Source: Streptomyces finlayi (GTDB taxonomy: Bacteria; Actinomycetota; Actinomycetes; Streptomycetales; Streptomycetaceae). Taken from it: a stretch of DNA of 64,000 bases. The DNA lies in contig NZ_CP045702.1 in NCBI RefSeq assembly GCF_014216315.1, positions 1,674,001-1,738,000 of the forward strand, in the 5' to 3' direction. The position numbers and the translations under genes were made by a program. Under the pieces are notes generated by a model that had not been told where the DNA came from, did no database searches, and was given only the letters and a program-made list of their open reading frames with translations. Numbering within the stretch: the first letter of the stretch is position 1; every line of letters starts with the position of its first letter. Of the stretch, positions 32,899 through 41,920 are shown piece by piece.

Positions 32899-33342
32899 GT
32901 GTTTCACCGAATGCGACGACGGGCCGCGGAGCCCAGCGAGGCGCAGCGCCGGTTCTTCGAGCTGTCGGCGCGGCTGGAGGGCCAGGTGCCGCCGGAGATC
33001 GAACGAGCATTGACTGCGGCGGAGCCGGCAGAGTCGGCCCCCGTGGTGGACGACTTCCTTCCGTCGGAGCTGCGCGTGCCGAGCCATGACCAGCTCGACG
33101 GCCGGATGACGTCCTGGAAGCAGCCGCTCGTCCTTGACGGCGAGATGGTCGCCTGTGCCGAGTGCGGCGCGTACCGAGACTGGCTCATCCTCTCCACCCA
33201 AGACCGGATCTGGCTGCGCTGCCGGGCGGGCCACCAGCAGCAAGAGACGCGCCTCGACACCGCCTGGTACAACCGGCACACCGGCCCCGCGGACGCGACG
33301 CACGCCACGTTCGAGGACGGCCTGCGCCACCTCGGCCACTGA
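32899..33342 (+). CDS. Hypothetical protein with a CxxC motif
   Basis: A 147-aa protein from GTG with an AGGAGAGAGG site upstream. The middle contains VACAECGAYRDWLIL and later LRCRAGHQQQE, a likely zinc-binding ribbon (CxxC...C). The first half is alpha-helical. It lies after the relaxase and before a lipoprotein gene. Function unknown. Confidence 0.6.
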   Translation: MFHRMRRRAAEPSEAQRRFFELSARLEGQVPPEIERALTAAEPAESAPVVDDFLPSELRVPSHDQLDGRMTSWKQPLVLDGEMVACAECGAYRDWLILSTQDRIWLRCRAGHQQQETRLDTAWYNRHTGPADATHATFEDGLRHLGH

Positions 33343-33419
33343 CCACCACCCCTGCGACCCTCCGGGCCCACGCGCCCGCACTGACCACCCGTCACCTAGC
33401 ACCAAGGGGTCAGTCCACC

Positions 33420-34115
33420 ATGCGCGTTCGCGTCGCCACCGCCCTCTCCCTCACCGCCATCACCGTCCTCGCCCTCCCGGCCTGCTCCGCCGAAACCACC
33501 AAGGCCGAGCCCAGCACCGCCTCCTCCGCTCGTACCGGGAAGCCGGCCGACACCGGCCAGAGCACCGCTCCGCTGGCGTCGGCCGCGCTGGAGAAGCGGC
33601 TGCTGGACGAGAGCGACCTCGGCTCCGGCTACCTGCGCAAGCCGGAGCGTCCCTCCCAGCACGACGACGTCACCGTCGTCGGGTGCCCCGCCCTCAACGA
33701 GCTGGGCGGCGACGCAGCGACCGGCGGCTCGCTCGACTTTCCCCGCCAGGCGAAGGCCACCTTCACCTACACCGGCGGCAGCAACTCGGAGATCTCCGAG
33801 GAGCTCTACAGCAACACCGCCGACAAGCTGTCCGACGGCATCGCCCAGATTTTCGACGCCATGACCGGGTGCCCCACCTACCAGGTCATCTCGGGCAGCA
33901 CCACGATCGACATGGCCTCGCAGAAGATGACAGCACCCCAGTTCGGCGACGAGCAGTGGAGCCAGCTCCTGACCTTCTCCGCCGGTGGGCAGGACACCGT
34001 GGTGAAGCAAACCGCGATCCGTGACGGCAGCGTGCTGCTTGTCGTCTCCGGCCCCCCGGCCCTCGTCGACCGCCACCTCGCCAAGGCCCTCACCAAGGCG
34101 GCAGCAACCAGCTGA
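33420..34115 (+). CDS. Lipoprotein
   Basis: A 231-aa exported protein. The signal peptide ends in the lipobox LALPAC (ALSLTAITVLALPAC), so the cysteine would carry the lipid and the mature protein sits on the outer face of the membrane. A Ser/Thr/Ala-rich linker is followed by a domain with LLDESDLGSGYLRKPE and a conserved-looking pair of cysteines (VVGCPAL, MTGCPTY). It resembles the many sensor-like Streptomyces lipoproteins of unknown ligand. Terminator at 34133. Confidence 0.8.
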   Translation: MRVRVATALSLTAITVLALPACSAETTKAEPSTASSARTGKPADTGQSTAPLASAALEKRLLDESDLGSGYLRKPERPSQHDDVTVVGCPALNELGGDAATGGSLDFPRQAKATFTYTGGSNSEISEELYSNTADKLSDGIAQIFDAMTGCPTYQVISGSTTIDMASQKMTAPQFGDEQWSQLLTFSAGGQDTVVKQTAIRDGSVLLVVSGPPALVDRHLAKALTKAAATS

Positions 34116-34132
34116 CCCACATCTCCGACATG

Positions 34133-34165
34133 CTGCTGCCCCCGACCACCGGTCGGGGGCAGCAG
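34133..34165 (+). terminator. Terminator after the lipoprotein gene
   Basis: Perfect 15-bp stem CTGCTGCCCCCGACC / GGTCGGGGGCAGCAG with loop ACC, starting 18 bp after the stop. Confidence 0.8.
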
Positions 34166-34203
34166 TCGTGTGCGACGTGCGCCGCTGACCCATCCGGGCA
34201 GCG

Positions 34204-34400
34204 CCTAGACCTCGCGGCCGGGCTGGTGGAGTTCCATCGGCCCGTCCATTGAGGCGCCCTCGCCCTTGGCGAGAGCCCAGTAGCGGTCCCGAACGAGTAG
34301 TGCCACCATTCGAATCCGTAGTCGGGCCCCGTTGGATCCCAGCTCATCGGGACCGCCAAGACAGCTTCCACCAGCCTCTGCGAGACGGAACGTCCGAAGG
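34204..34400 (-). pseudogene. VanX-like D-Ala-D-Ala dipeptidase, C-terminal remnant
   Basis: On the minus strand one frame reads RLVEAVLAVPMSWD and then GPDYGFEWWHYSFG, whose EWWH is the zinc-site landmark of D-alanyl-D-alanine dipeptidases. The expected continuation RYWALAKGEGASMDG and then MELHQPGREV-stop is in a different frame, so a frameshift lies near 34283. The upstream two thirds of the enzyme is missing. The sequence runs into a different reading frame (34344-34676), so the gene was probably cut by a deletion or insertion and then decayed. Confidence 0.65.
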
Positions 34401-34676
34401 CTGCGATTCCACCTGCTCGGGTTGCGGAGGTGGGGCGATTCTGTCCGGGCCCAGGCCGATCTTGTCCGGGTGTACGCACGCTGGCACCGCTACGTCGTCG
34501 CGGGTGTAGCGGCGCCCGTCCACCGGGTTGACTGGGCACTCCCAGGAGGGCCTGCTGTAGATCACGAACTGCTCTCGCGGGTACACCGTGGACGGGCAGA
34601 ACCCGCAGACCGGCCTCGTCACGTCGTTGTGGTCCGGGTTGATGTACGGCAGCCCGGTGGGCTCCGGGATTTCCAT
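34344..34676 (-). CDS. Cysteine-containing hypothetical protein, probably 3'-truncated
   Basis: A 110-aa frame starting MEIPEPTGLPYINPDHNDVT. The first ~80 residues look genuine (RPVCGFCPSTVYPREQFVIYSR and CPVNPVDGRRYTRDD), with a CxxC and another cysteine pair suggesting a metal site. The last ~25 residues overlap the VanX remnant and look like read-through. The real protein may therefore end elsewhere or be truncated. Function unknown. Confidence 0.45.
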   Translation of the reverse strand: MEIPEPTGLPYINPDHNDVTRPVCGFCPSTVYPREQFVIYSRPSWECPVNPVDGRRYTRDDVAVPACVHPDKIGLGPDRIAPPPQPEQVESQPSDVPSRRGWWKLSWRSR

Positions 34677-34848
34677 GCAGCCAGAGGTTAGCGAGCTTCT
34701 CGCTCTGCGCCGGATTCTGCACCCCGGGCTCGGGCACCGGCTCCGAATCTCACGGCCCGCACGTGCTCTGGAGGGAAAAGCCAGAAGCCCGGCCTCCCCC
34801 TTCGGGAAGACCGGGTTTCGTACGTCGGATGAGAGGGAGCGCGGACCG

Positions 34849-35670
34849 CTAGCTCGCGGGTGCCCGCAGGAGTCGTTCCCTGGTGCTCTCGGGAAGCATT
34901 CGGCGCAGGACCGGTGCGGTCGAGCTGAGGGAGGTGGCGAACGCCGCGACGAGGTCGTGGGGCACGCTGGCGCCGAAGGACACCGCCCACAGGCAGGGCG
35001 TGCCGAGCACGGGCTCGGCCCATGCCTGCCATCCGGCCAGGGCCGCCTCGTCCACCTGGCTGGTCAGGGCATGCGGGTTGGCGTCCTGGATGAGGGGCGG
35101 TACCTCGCCAAGGCTGAGGTACGAGCTGAACGTGGGGTCCGTCGCTCCGCCGGTGGGCTGGTCGATGTCCCGGAGCCAGCCGTGCGCGGTGACGGCGTCG
35201 AGGACCAGCTCGGGGCCGGCGAGCGAGACGGCGGGCTGGTCGCGGGCGTCGAGCGCGACGAGGAAGTCGGCCAGAACTTCCCCGGGGACGTCGGAGGTGA
35301 AGTACGCCGACCACGCGGCGAGCGGGCTGCTCGTGTCCGCGCGAGCGGAGACCTGCCAGGCGATCGGCAGTTCCCCCAAGTGGAACGGCTCGTCCGCCAG
35401 GACCCACTGGGCCCAGCTCAGGGTGTCGGGGCTGATGTGCAGGACGGTGCTGCGCAGGACCTGCCGGGCCTCCGGGGCCTCGTCCGGCTCGTGTCGCCCG
35501 CGGACGATCGTCAGGCTCGTCCAGCCGAGGCCAGCAAGCGTGTCGGCGACGGCGTCGTAGAGGCGTCCGTCGTCACCGGCCAGGTGCCGGGGGCCTACCC
35601 AGTACGCGGACTGGGCGCTGGTCGGGGTGGACGGGTCGAGGGGGAAGTCGGGGTACAGGGGCGCCTCCAA
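34849..35670 (-). CDS. DUF317-family protein
   Basis: A 273-aa protein with the repeated layout of the Streptomyces DUF317 family: VGPRHLAG near the start, SPLAAWSAYFTSDVPGEVLADFLVALDA and later LWAVSFGASVPHDLVAAFATSL. These are the paired 'W..F....P..L..F...L' units. DUF317 proteins are numerous in Streptomyces plasmids and islands; their role is not known. It is one of three or four relatives in this window. Confidence 0.8.
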   Translation of the reverse strand: MEAPLYPDFPLDPSTPTSAQSAYWVGPRHLAGDDGRLYDAVADTLAGLGWTSLTIVRGRHEPDEAPEARQVLRSTVLHISPDTLSWAQWVLADEPFHLGELPIAWQVSARADTSSPLAAWSAYFTSDVPGEVLADFLVALDARDQPAVSLAGPELVLDAVTAHGWLRDIDQPTGGATDPTFSSYLSLGEVPPLIQDANPHALTSQVDEAALAGWQAWAEPVLGTPCLWAVSFGASVPHDLVAAFATSLSSTAPVLRRMLPESTRERLLRAPAS

Positions 35671-35685
35671 AGGCTAGGTATGGGT

Positions 35686-35976
35686 CTACTTGCCGCCGGC
35701 GGTACGGCGGGCGCGGCGCGGGGGTGCCTGGACTGGGCCGTGCCAGGTCAGGGCGACGGCGACCTCGGGCGGCAGATGACCGAGCTGCGCGTCCGTCTCC
35801 CGCCCTTCGGCGAGGTAGACGACGGGCTGACCGGTCTCGTCCACGGACTGCACGACCCGCTCCACCTGGTGGGCCATCGGAAAGAACGGGTTCATCGCAA
35901 GGCGCACCGGCAGATCACGGTCGCAGGCGGTCAATAGGTCGATGAGATCGCCGACGGTCATTTCCGTGTGCGGCAT
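35686..35976 (-). CDS. Small hypothetical protein
   Basis: A 96-aa protein starting MPHTEMTVGDLIDLLTACDRDLPVRLAMNP with an AAGGAGG site before ATG. The N-terminal TVGDLIDLLxxxDxDxPVRLA pattern is common in small plasmid proteins that share a domain with helicase-like or 'DUF' proteins. It ends in a basic tail. It lies 15 bp upstream of the DUF317 gene, likely the same operon. Confidence 0.65.
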   Translation of the reverse strand: MPHTEMTVGDLIDLLTACDRDLPVRLAMNPFFPMAHQVERVVQSVDETGQPVVYLAEGRETDAQLGHLPPEVAVALTWHGPVQAPPRRARRTAGGK

Positions 35977-36075
35977 GGACAGCCTCCTTGTGTGGGGGAA
36001 AGCGGTGAGCGGTGGAACTGTCATTCCCACGGCATTCCTGAGCACCGCCGAGACTTCCAACTCGAGTCTCTGACG

Positions 36076-36429
36076 TCAGACACGCCGGGAGGTTTCCAGC
36101 ACGCGCGCCACTGCGGCGGCGACGACTTCGGCCGGCGTTTCGGTGTCGAAGGACAGGTGGTAGCCGCGTACCTTGGCCGTGCCGGTGACGGCGACTTTCC
36201 ATCCCTCGCCGTTGGTGCCGGGGCGGCCGATCGGAAACCAGCCGAGATAGAAACGGCCATCACGGCTACTAACGTGCACGTCCGCACGGTCGTCCACGAT
36301 CAGGTGGAAATCCTCGGCGGAGAACTGGTCCAGGACGAGCGTGGGCTGCCCCGGACCAAGTCGCCAATCACGCAGACGCAGGGCTTTGGTGGTGGTGGAA
36401 AATCCCGGGCTGACAGGCACTACGGTCAC
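36076..36429 (-). CDS. DUF317-like short protein
   Basis: A 117-aa protein from GTG with an AGAGAGGTGA site. It contains RFYLGWFPIGRPG, then EGWKVAVTGTAKVRGYHLSFDTETPAEVVAAAVARVL, matching one unit of the DUF317 pattern. It is divergent from the HEPN gene at 36654. Confidence 0.65.
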   Translation of the reverse strand: MTVVPVSPGFSTTTKALRLRDWRLGPGQPTLVLDQFSAEDFHLIVDDRADVHVSSRDGRFYLGWFPIGRPGTNGEGWKVAVTGTAKVRGYHLSFDTETPAEVVAAAVARVLETSRRV

Positions 36430-36653
36430 GAGCAATCACCTCTCTGACCTGGTGTTTCTTGCAAGGTCGTCTACGTTGACATGCCCCTGCCCGCGTTGGC
36501 CAGTCTTTCCGCGATTTTTCCTGTCTGCCCCCGGCGAACTGCTATTCCAAGTCACTTCGCGTCGAACTCACGAAGTCACCCCACGGGAAACGGGTGGCCG
36601 ACCGGGGGCCTATGGGTGCATGCTGGCCCGTTTCCCATCGTGAGGAGAAGCAG

Positions 36654-37967
36654 ATGGACATCCGGCCCCTTGAAGATTTGCGCGCCGCGGACGATCTGTC
36701 GCTGGCGTTCAACCCCTATGGGCTCGGCGGCCGTATGAAGCCCGAGGACGCTGCGGAGTTCCAGCAGCGTCAGATCGCCGACTGCGACCTGGCGGCGGGT
36801 GTCGCGGCTGGAACACGCGACTCCTTCGAGCGGCTGCGCACCGTCTTCGCATATGGCGTGCTGTGCTACGACGTGTACACCATGGTCGGCGACCAGGCGC
36901 TCCTCATCTACGAGCAGGCGTTGCGCGACCGCTTCATGGAGTGGTGCGCCGGCACTATCACCTTCCGCCTCACCCAGGGCCCGGACGTCTCCTACACCGT
37001 CACGTCGTACGACGACGTCAAGAAGCACGCGGGCAAAATGATGCGAGAACGGGCGAAGCTGGTCGTAGCCACCCACGCCATCGACTTCAACGGAATGCTG
37101 CACGGGCTCCGTCTGTGGGCGCGTGCGGCGGGTCTGCTCCGCGGGCGGCGCAGCCGCGGGGTCGAGGACGCGCTCGCCAAGCTGCGTAACTACGTTGCCC
37201 ATCCCTCCGGCCACCATGTCGACACCCCCGTCGAGGCGGCCCGGACCGTGCGGGATCTGGCGGAGCTGATCAACCAGCTGTGGGGGCAGGCCACTCCCAA
37301 TGGGCGCCTGTACCCGGCCCCTCTGCGTCGGGAGATCGTCGTGCTGAGCTGGAACGGTTCCGGGCGGGCGCGGATGGAGCCCGCCAGCTCTCTCACCGCC
37401 CCCGACCTCATGGAAGATCAGGAGGCCGATGCGTACCAGCACGTCGTGGTGCGGGCCATCCCCTTCGTATCGGGCAGTCGCTGGGATGACGCTCACTGGG
37501 CGGAGTTCGACACTCGCTACGAGACCACACGGTTCCCGACGGATTACCTGTGGGGGCCGGGCACCCGAGAGGAGGCCCGGGTGTGGCTGGAGCAGGAGCG
37601 CCCCGAGGGGGACAGCGTCGACTTCACCGACCGGGTGTTCCTCGTCCAGGACCACGAACGCCTGATGCCGCCGATGCGGCCGGCGGTAGCGGCTGGGCTG
37701 CCCGACGACAAACGCGTCGGGGTCTGGCATGCCGTTCGGGCCGACTTTCCCGACGACGCCTTCGCGCACGTCCGAGGCTCCGGGGACCGCAGCGCCGGCC
37801 ATGCCCGCCGCCCCGGTGATTGTTCTGCCTGTTCTGCTGAGGTCCTTGGACTCGGCTCCTACGACGAAGCCCTCCACGCTGCAGCAGCCGCTCTCGGACC
37901 GATCCAGGCGGTACGGCTGCCCTCCGTCCGGCTGCCTCCGTCGATTTTCTGGCCCGACCGACCCTGA
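36654..37967 (+). CDS. HEPN-motif protein
   Basis: A 437-aa protein from ATG with GAGGAGAAGCAG upstream. Residues 178-183 read R-N-Y-V-A-H in AKLRNYVAHPSG, the R-x4-H signature of HEPN ribonucleases, and it follows a helical region (MMRERAKLVVATHAID, FNGMLHGLRLWARAAG) as expected. HEPN proteins cleave RNA and are frequent in toxin-antitoxin, abortive-infection and CRISPR-linked defence. The C-terminal part is unassigned. It is followed after 150 bp by a predicted nuclease gene on the same strand. That the motif is catalytic is an inference. Confidence 0.65.
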   Translation: MDIRPLEDLRAADDLSLAFNPYGLGGRMKPEDAAEFQQRQIADCDLAAGVAAGTRDSFERLRTVFAYGVLCYDVYTMVGDQALLIYEQALRDRFMEWCAGTITFRLTQGPDVSYTVTSYDDVKKHAGKMMRERAKLVVATHAIDFNGMLHGLRLWARAAGLLRGRRSRGVEDALAKLRNYVAHPSGHHVDTPVEAARTVRDLAELINQLWGQATPNGRLYPAPLRREIVVLSWNGSGRARMEPASSLTAPDLMEDQEADAYQHVVVRAIPFVSGSRWDDAHWAEFDTRYETTRFPTDYLWGPGTREEARVWLEQERPEGDSVDFTDRVFLVQDHERLMPPMRPAVAAGLPDDKRVGVWHAVRADFPDDAFAHVRGSGDRSAGHARRPGDCSACSAEVLGLGSYDEALHAAAAALGPIQAVRLPSVRLPPSIFWPDRP

Positions 37968-38117
37968 GCGGCGCAACGCGGCGAGGCGGACGGCAGGCCG
38001 ACAACATCCATCGCCATCGGACATGGCCGCGACTGCGCCATGGCGACGGGAGTCAGCAGATCGGCGGCCCGTTGCACGGCGCCCGGAAGGGTCCAGACCC
38101 GTGCCAGAGTGATCCTC

Positions 38118-39641
38118 ATGATCCCTGCACACATCGTCGACGAGCCGCCGCTCACCTACGCCGACAGCTTCGACGTACCGGTCCTGTTCCGTAACGGACC
38201 CGCGAACAAGCCCAAGAGGCAGTGGCGCACGGCGAAGCATGAGGCGTGGAGCGCGTCGGACGGGTTCCCGGCAACTGACGGCTGGTACGCCCCGACCACC
38301 ACGTGGCGGGAAATCATCAAGGCCGCCACCGAGGTCGGCCGCGACGTCACCCCGCACCTGCAGAACCAGCCCCGGTACGCGCATGGGGAACTCGTCGCCC
38401 GGGTCTCCCCGCTGTACGCCTACCTTGGCGCGCACCCCGTCACACCCCGGCACCCCATACCGGGCGCAAAGGGCCAGCGCCTGACCCTGAACCCGGTGTA
38501 CGAGCACGGCACCGAACGCACTGCGAAGAACGCCGCCGCCTACCGGCTGGGCATGACGATGACCGAGTGGGCGTGCCGCTCCCTGCTGGGACTCGGACAG
38601 ACCCACCACCTCGAACTCGGCGGCCCCATCCCCGCCCTGAGCGGCACGTTCAAGGACCCGAAGAGGACGCTGCCCGACCTGTGGGGACGGCACGAGGCGG
38701 AAGAGATGTACTGGCTGATCGAGGCCAAGGGCGGCAGCGTCGGCGTCGGCGAGCTCCGCAAGGGGTGGGCACAACTGGAGGCCGGCAGCAAGATTCTCGG
38801 CTCCTACAAGCACCGCATCGTCCTGGTCGGGGCGTCCGTTCGGCCCGGAGACGACCTCTTCCTCACGATCGACCATGACCTGTACTCCGGCGAGCCGCCC
38901 CTCCCCCCGGCCGGATCCGGCGCTGACGACGCAGCGGTCGGCCCCGGCAACCTCGAAGACCACCTCGGGGACAGCGACGATGCGCTCATCGGTGCGGCCC
39001 GTGCCCAGATGCTCGCTTACCTGGCGCTGCGCTCCGCTCCCTCCTCTCAGTTGCGCACGGTACCGGTACCGGCCGACCGCGCTTCCCGCCACCGGCGTTC
39101 CGGGCTGACCACCCCCTTGGAAAACGACGACCTCACCCTTTCCATGCGTGCGGACGCCCGCGGAGCGGCGCTCCATATCGAGTCGCACACCCTGCGCGCC
39201 CAGATCCGCTCCTGGGGGCTCGACGACTTCCTCACCTGCCGCATCCCTGGAACCGAGGTCCACCTCGGCATGTCCAGAAAGCTGTTCGCCGCCTGCGCAC
39301 GCCTCCACGAAGAAGATCTGGCCATCTCCCAGCGCACCCCGGGACTGCGCGCCGAGGATCAGCTGGCCCTCGACCAGGGGCTCAGCGACGAAGACCAGGA
39401 AGTACAACGACTCACCCAGCGAAGGATCTTCCGCGAGCAGCAGGAGGAAGCCCGCCCACGGCTGCGCCCCCTACTCCGCGACGCCTACGAGCGGGGAACG
39501 ACGAGCGACTGGAGCGACCTGCTGCGCCGTCCCCAGGAGCCGAAGCTCGACCTGGAAGGCGACGAGGGTCTCCTCGAAGCAGCCACGCCGGAAACGTACC
39601 TGGCCGTCAGCCGCTACGACCTGCCTCCCGCACGCACCTAG
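38118..39641 (+). CDS. PD-(D/E)XK-like nuclease, putative
   Basis: A 507-aa protein read from ATG at 38118; a GTG/ATG earlier in frame is possible. D187 in LPDLWG and E202-A-K204 in WLIEAKGG, 14 residues apart, match the D-(x)n-E-x-K active site of restriction-endonuclease-like folds. After them GELRKGWAQLEAGSKIL supplies the following helix. The C-terminal half is charged and helical with no recognised motif. The pairing with the HEPN gene upstream suggests a defence or toxin role. Confidence 0.6.
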   Translation: MIPAHIVDEPPLTYADSFDVPVLFRNGPANKPKRQWRTAKHEAWSASDGFPATDGWYAPTTTWREIIKAATEVGRDVTPHLQNQPRYAHGELVARVSPLYAYLGAHPVTPRHPIPGAKGQRLTLNPVYEHGTERTAKNAAAYRLGMTMTEWACRSLLGLGQTHHLELGGPIPALSGTFKDPKRTLPDLWGRHEAEEMYWLIEAKGGSVGVGELRKGWAQLEAGSKILGSYKHRIVLVGASVRPGDDLFLTIDHDLYSGEPPLPPAGSGADDAAVGPGNLEDHLGDSDDALIGAARAQMLAYLALRSAPSSQLRTVPVPADRASRHRRSGLTTPLENDDLTLSMRADARGAALHIESHTLRAQIRSWGLDDFLTCRIPGTEVHLGMSRKLFAACARLHEEDLAISQRTPGLRAEDQLALDQGLSDEDQEVQRLTQRRIFREQQEEARPRLRPLLRDAYERGTTSDWSDLLRRPQEPKLDLEGDEGLLEAATPETYLAVSRYDLPPART

Positions 39642-39828
39642 TCCGGCCCGGGCGGCGTCCGGGGTGCCGCGTCTGTGGGTGGTCTGCCGTGTGGACGGGC
39701 ACCGGCCGTGGCGCATCAGCGTGGACGTGCTCCCCGACCAGGATGTCCTCGCCGGCATCGGGTAGGCGGGGCCGGCTCGGACGATGGCGACTGCTTGGCA
39801 GCGCAGCATTACCCGGCCGGCCCATGGT

Positions 39829-40059
39829 CTAGCAGGCTTCGGCAGTTCCGCCCTCGGGCCTGAAGAAGGCAACGACGGCCCTGCGCAGCTGCGTAGCCAA
39901 CTTGCGGGCGTCGCGTAGGTGGCTGCGTGCTGCTTCGGCTTCCTTGTACGTCTTGGTCACCCCGCGCAGCGTTCTCGTCACCTTCTCGCTGAACTGGGCG
40001 AGACGCTCGAGAAGCTCGATGCATGAGGACACGATGGAGGGGCGGGGTTCTGTAGCCAT
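39829..40059 (-). CDS. Small helical hypothetical protein
   Basis: A 76-aa protein from the ATG at 40059 (MATEPRPSIVSSCIELLERLAQFSEKV). It is almost entirely helical and basic towards the end (LRDARKLATQLRRAVVAFF), a four-helix-bundle type, with no recognised motif. Convergent with the nuclease gene. Low-moderate support. Confidence 0.45.
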   Translation of the reverse strand: MATEPRPSIVSSCIELLERLAQFSEKVTRTLRGVTKTYKEAEAARSHLRDARKLATQLRRAVVAFFRPEGGTAEAC

Positions 40060-40630
40060 GCGATCAGTCTTATCGCCTGTTGGGCGTCTTGTCCGGGACT
40101 TGCGTAATGAGACGCCCTCAGCCCGAACGGGGTGGGAGCATCGCCCTGAATAGGCGTTAGGACGGCAGCAGGTAGCGTCGGAAACGGTTCGTCCGAACCG
40201 TTTCCGGGATTTCCGGTCGAGCCGCGGTAAGGCGTTCAGGAACTGGTTCGGTCGAAGTGTCAGAGCTCCCAGTCCGCCGAGGCAAAAGGTGGCCTCGCTG
40301 ATCGCAGATGAGGGCTGCAATGCCCGCGGGGACGCGCCGATCTCGTACCGGGGCTCAGCGCAAACCGTCATGTCCGGCGCTGCGGGTCGGGCGCGAGCGT
40401 GATAGCCATCCAAGGCGCCGCCTCCTCGCGGTAGCTGTATCCGACCGGGGCCAGTTCAGCGCTGCGGGAAAGACTGAAGATCGCAACCATGATCATGTCC
40501 GAGCCGTCCGCGACGGAGGTGAGCTGGGTGCGGCAGCGCTGGCAGGACCCTCGATGAAGCGTCGGGCCTGTTAACCGAACTAACTCAGCTGTCTTCGCAG
40601 GTCAGAACAGGTATCTGCTAGCTTCCCGAT
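40060..40630. other. Region upstream of the recombinase operon
   Basis: No convincing gene. It contains the perfect inverted repeat at 40179-40206 and presumably the promoter of the 40631 operon. The frames seen are short or have poor codon bias. Confidence 0.45.
40179..40206. promoter_or_regulatory. Perfect 13-bp inverted repeat
   Basis: CGGAAACGGTTCG (40179-40191) and CGAACCGTTTCCG (40194-40206) with a 2-bp centre, 425 bp upstream of the first recombinase. It could be an operator, a recombination core or a leftward terminator. Confidence 0.5.
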
Positions 40631-41920
40631 GTGCTTGATGAGCAGCGGTCCGGAAGGGACCTGAAGAACTTTGTCCTGCCAGAGTTAGGCCAGTTGCTGA
40701 AGACGGGAGATCCCTGGGAGCCGTACAGGGTGCTGGATGGACGCGGGAGGCCGGTCGAGCCCGCTGCGCTCTACCTCAAGGAGCTGATGGCGAGGGACAG
40801 CTCGCCGTTGACGCCACGTTCGTACGGCATGGATCTGCTGCGCTGGTTCCGGTTCTTATGGGCGCTCGGGATCGAGTGGGACCGTGCGACCCGGGAAGAC
40901 GCCCGGGACTTCATGTTGTGGATGAAGGTGGCGGACAAGCCAAAGCGTGTCCATTGGCGCCATCGCGGCAAGGCTCTCTCCAAGGTCCCGCCGCCTCGCA
41001 TTGACAGGCCGACACCGGGGACGCCGAATCCGGTGACTGGTAAACCCACGGTCGGGACCAAGTACTCGCCGGCAACCCGTGCTCATTGCGAGACGGTGCT
41101 GCGGGAGTTCTACAACTTCCATCTGGATGGAAACACCGGTTCGTTGCTGGTGAACCCCTTCCCGTTGGCCCGTGGGCGCCGCTCGTCCCAGCTCGGGACA
41201 CAGCGTGATGGTGGGCAGAAGCACCGGAACCGACGCACGGGCCTCTACCGGCCGACCGTTCCGCAGCGGGTCCCGCGGCGGATTCCTGACGAGATGTTCA
41301 CCAAGGTCTTTGCCGGGCTCCGCTCTCATCGTGACCGCGCCTTGCTGGCCTTCTGGGTCGCTACTGGCGCCCGCGCCGAGGAGCTGCTCACGGTCAAGCA
41401 GGGCGGCGCGGTTGTCGGCGAGCAGACCGTCAGTGTGATCCGCAAGGGCACCCGCGACTACCAGGACCTGGCCACCACCCCGGACGCGTTCGTCTGGCTG
41501 CGGCTCTACCAAGAGTCCGCCTGGAAGAAGGGCGTCCCTCGAGGCCGTCACCATCCGCTGTGGTGGACGCTGCGGCGCCCATGGCGGCCGCTGGAGTACG
41601 ACGCGGCACGCATGATGTTCAACCGCGCCAACGATCTCCTGGGCGCCAACTGGACCCTTCACGATCTGCGGCACACGGCGACGTTCCTCATGCTCGATGA
41701 CCCGAACATGCCGCCGGTCTACGTGCAAAAGATCCTCGGCCACAAGTACCTGTCGACCCTGGACATCTACAACCGTCCGACCAGGGACGACGTCATCAGA
41801 GCCGGCCTTGCCCACCACGCCCGTCAGGAGAAGCGACGCGAGGAGACTCCTGTGCCTGTTGACGAGCCGTCCTACAACCCCGATTCCTTGTCCATCCTCT
41901 TCGGCCGGGACGCGTCATGA
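40631..41920 (+). CDS. Tyrosine recombinase, Tn554 TnpA-like
   Basis: A 429-aa recombinase with the catalytic residues in order: arginine in TGARAEELL, H-x-x-R in HDLRHT, histidine in ILGHKY and tyrosine in LDIYNRP. The N-terminal core-binding domain includes LTPRSYGMDLLRWFRFLWALGIEW. It overlaps the second recombinase by 4 bp (ATGA at 41917-41920). Length and gene order match the first gene of Tn554-type multi-recombinase elements, but homology was not tested. Confidence 0.85.
   Translation: MLDEQRSGRDLKNFVLPELGQLLKTGDPWEPYRVLDGRGRPVEPAALYLKELMARDSSPLTPRSYGMDLLRWFRFLWALGIEWDRATREDARDFMLWMKVADKPKRVHWRHRGKALSKVPPPRIDRPTPGTPNPVTGKPTVGTKYSPATRAHCETVLREFYNFHLDGNTGSLLVNPFPLARGRRSSQLGTQRDGGQKHRNRRTGLYRPTVPQRVPRRIPDEMFTKVFAGLRSHRDRALLAFWVATGARAEELLTVKQGGAVVGEQTVSVIRKGTRDYQDLATTPDAFVWLRLYQESAWKKGVPRGRHHPLWWTLRRPWRPLEYDAARMMFNRANDLLGANWTLHDLRHTATFLMLDDPNMPPVYVQKILGHKYLSTLDIYNRPTRDDVIRAGLAHHARQEKRREETPVPVDEPSYNPDSLSILFGRDAS

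Noticed and set aside
39656..39765. Short plus-strand frame VPRLWVVCRVDGHRPWRISV after the nuclease gene
   Set aside because: Only 33 codons, no ribosome site; could be a fragment, but not enough to call a gene.
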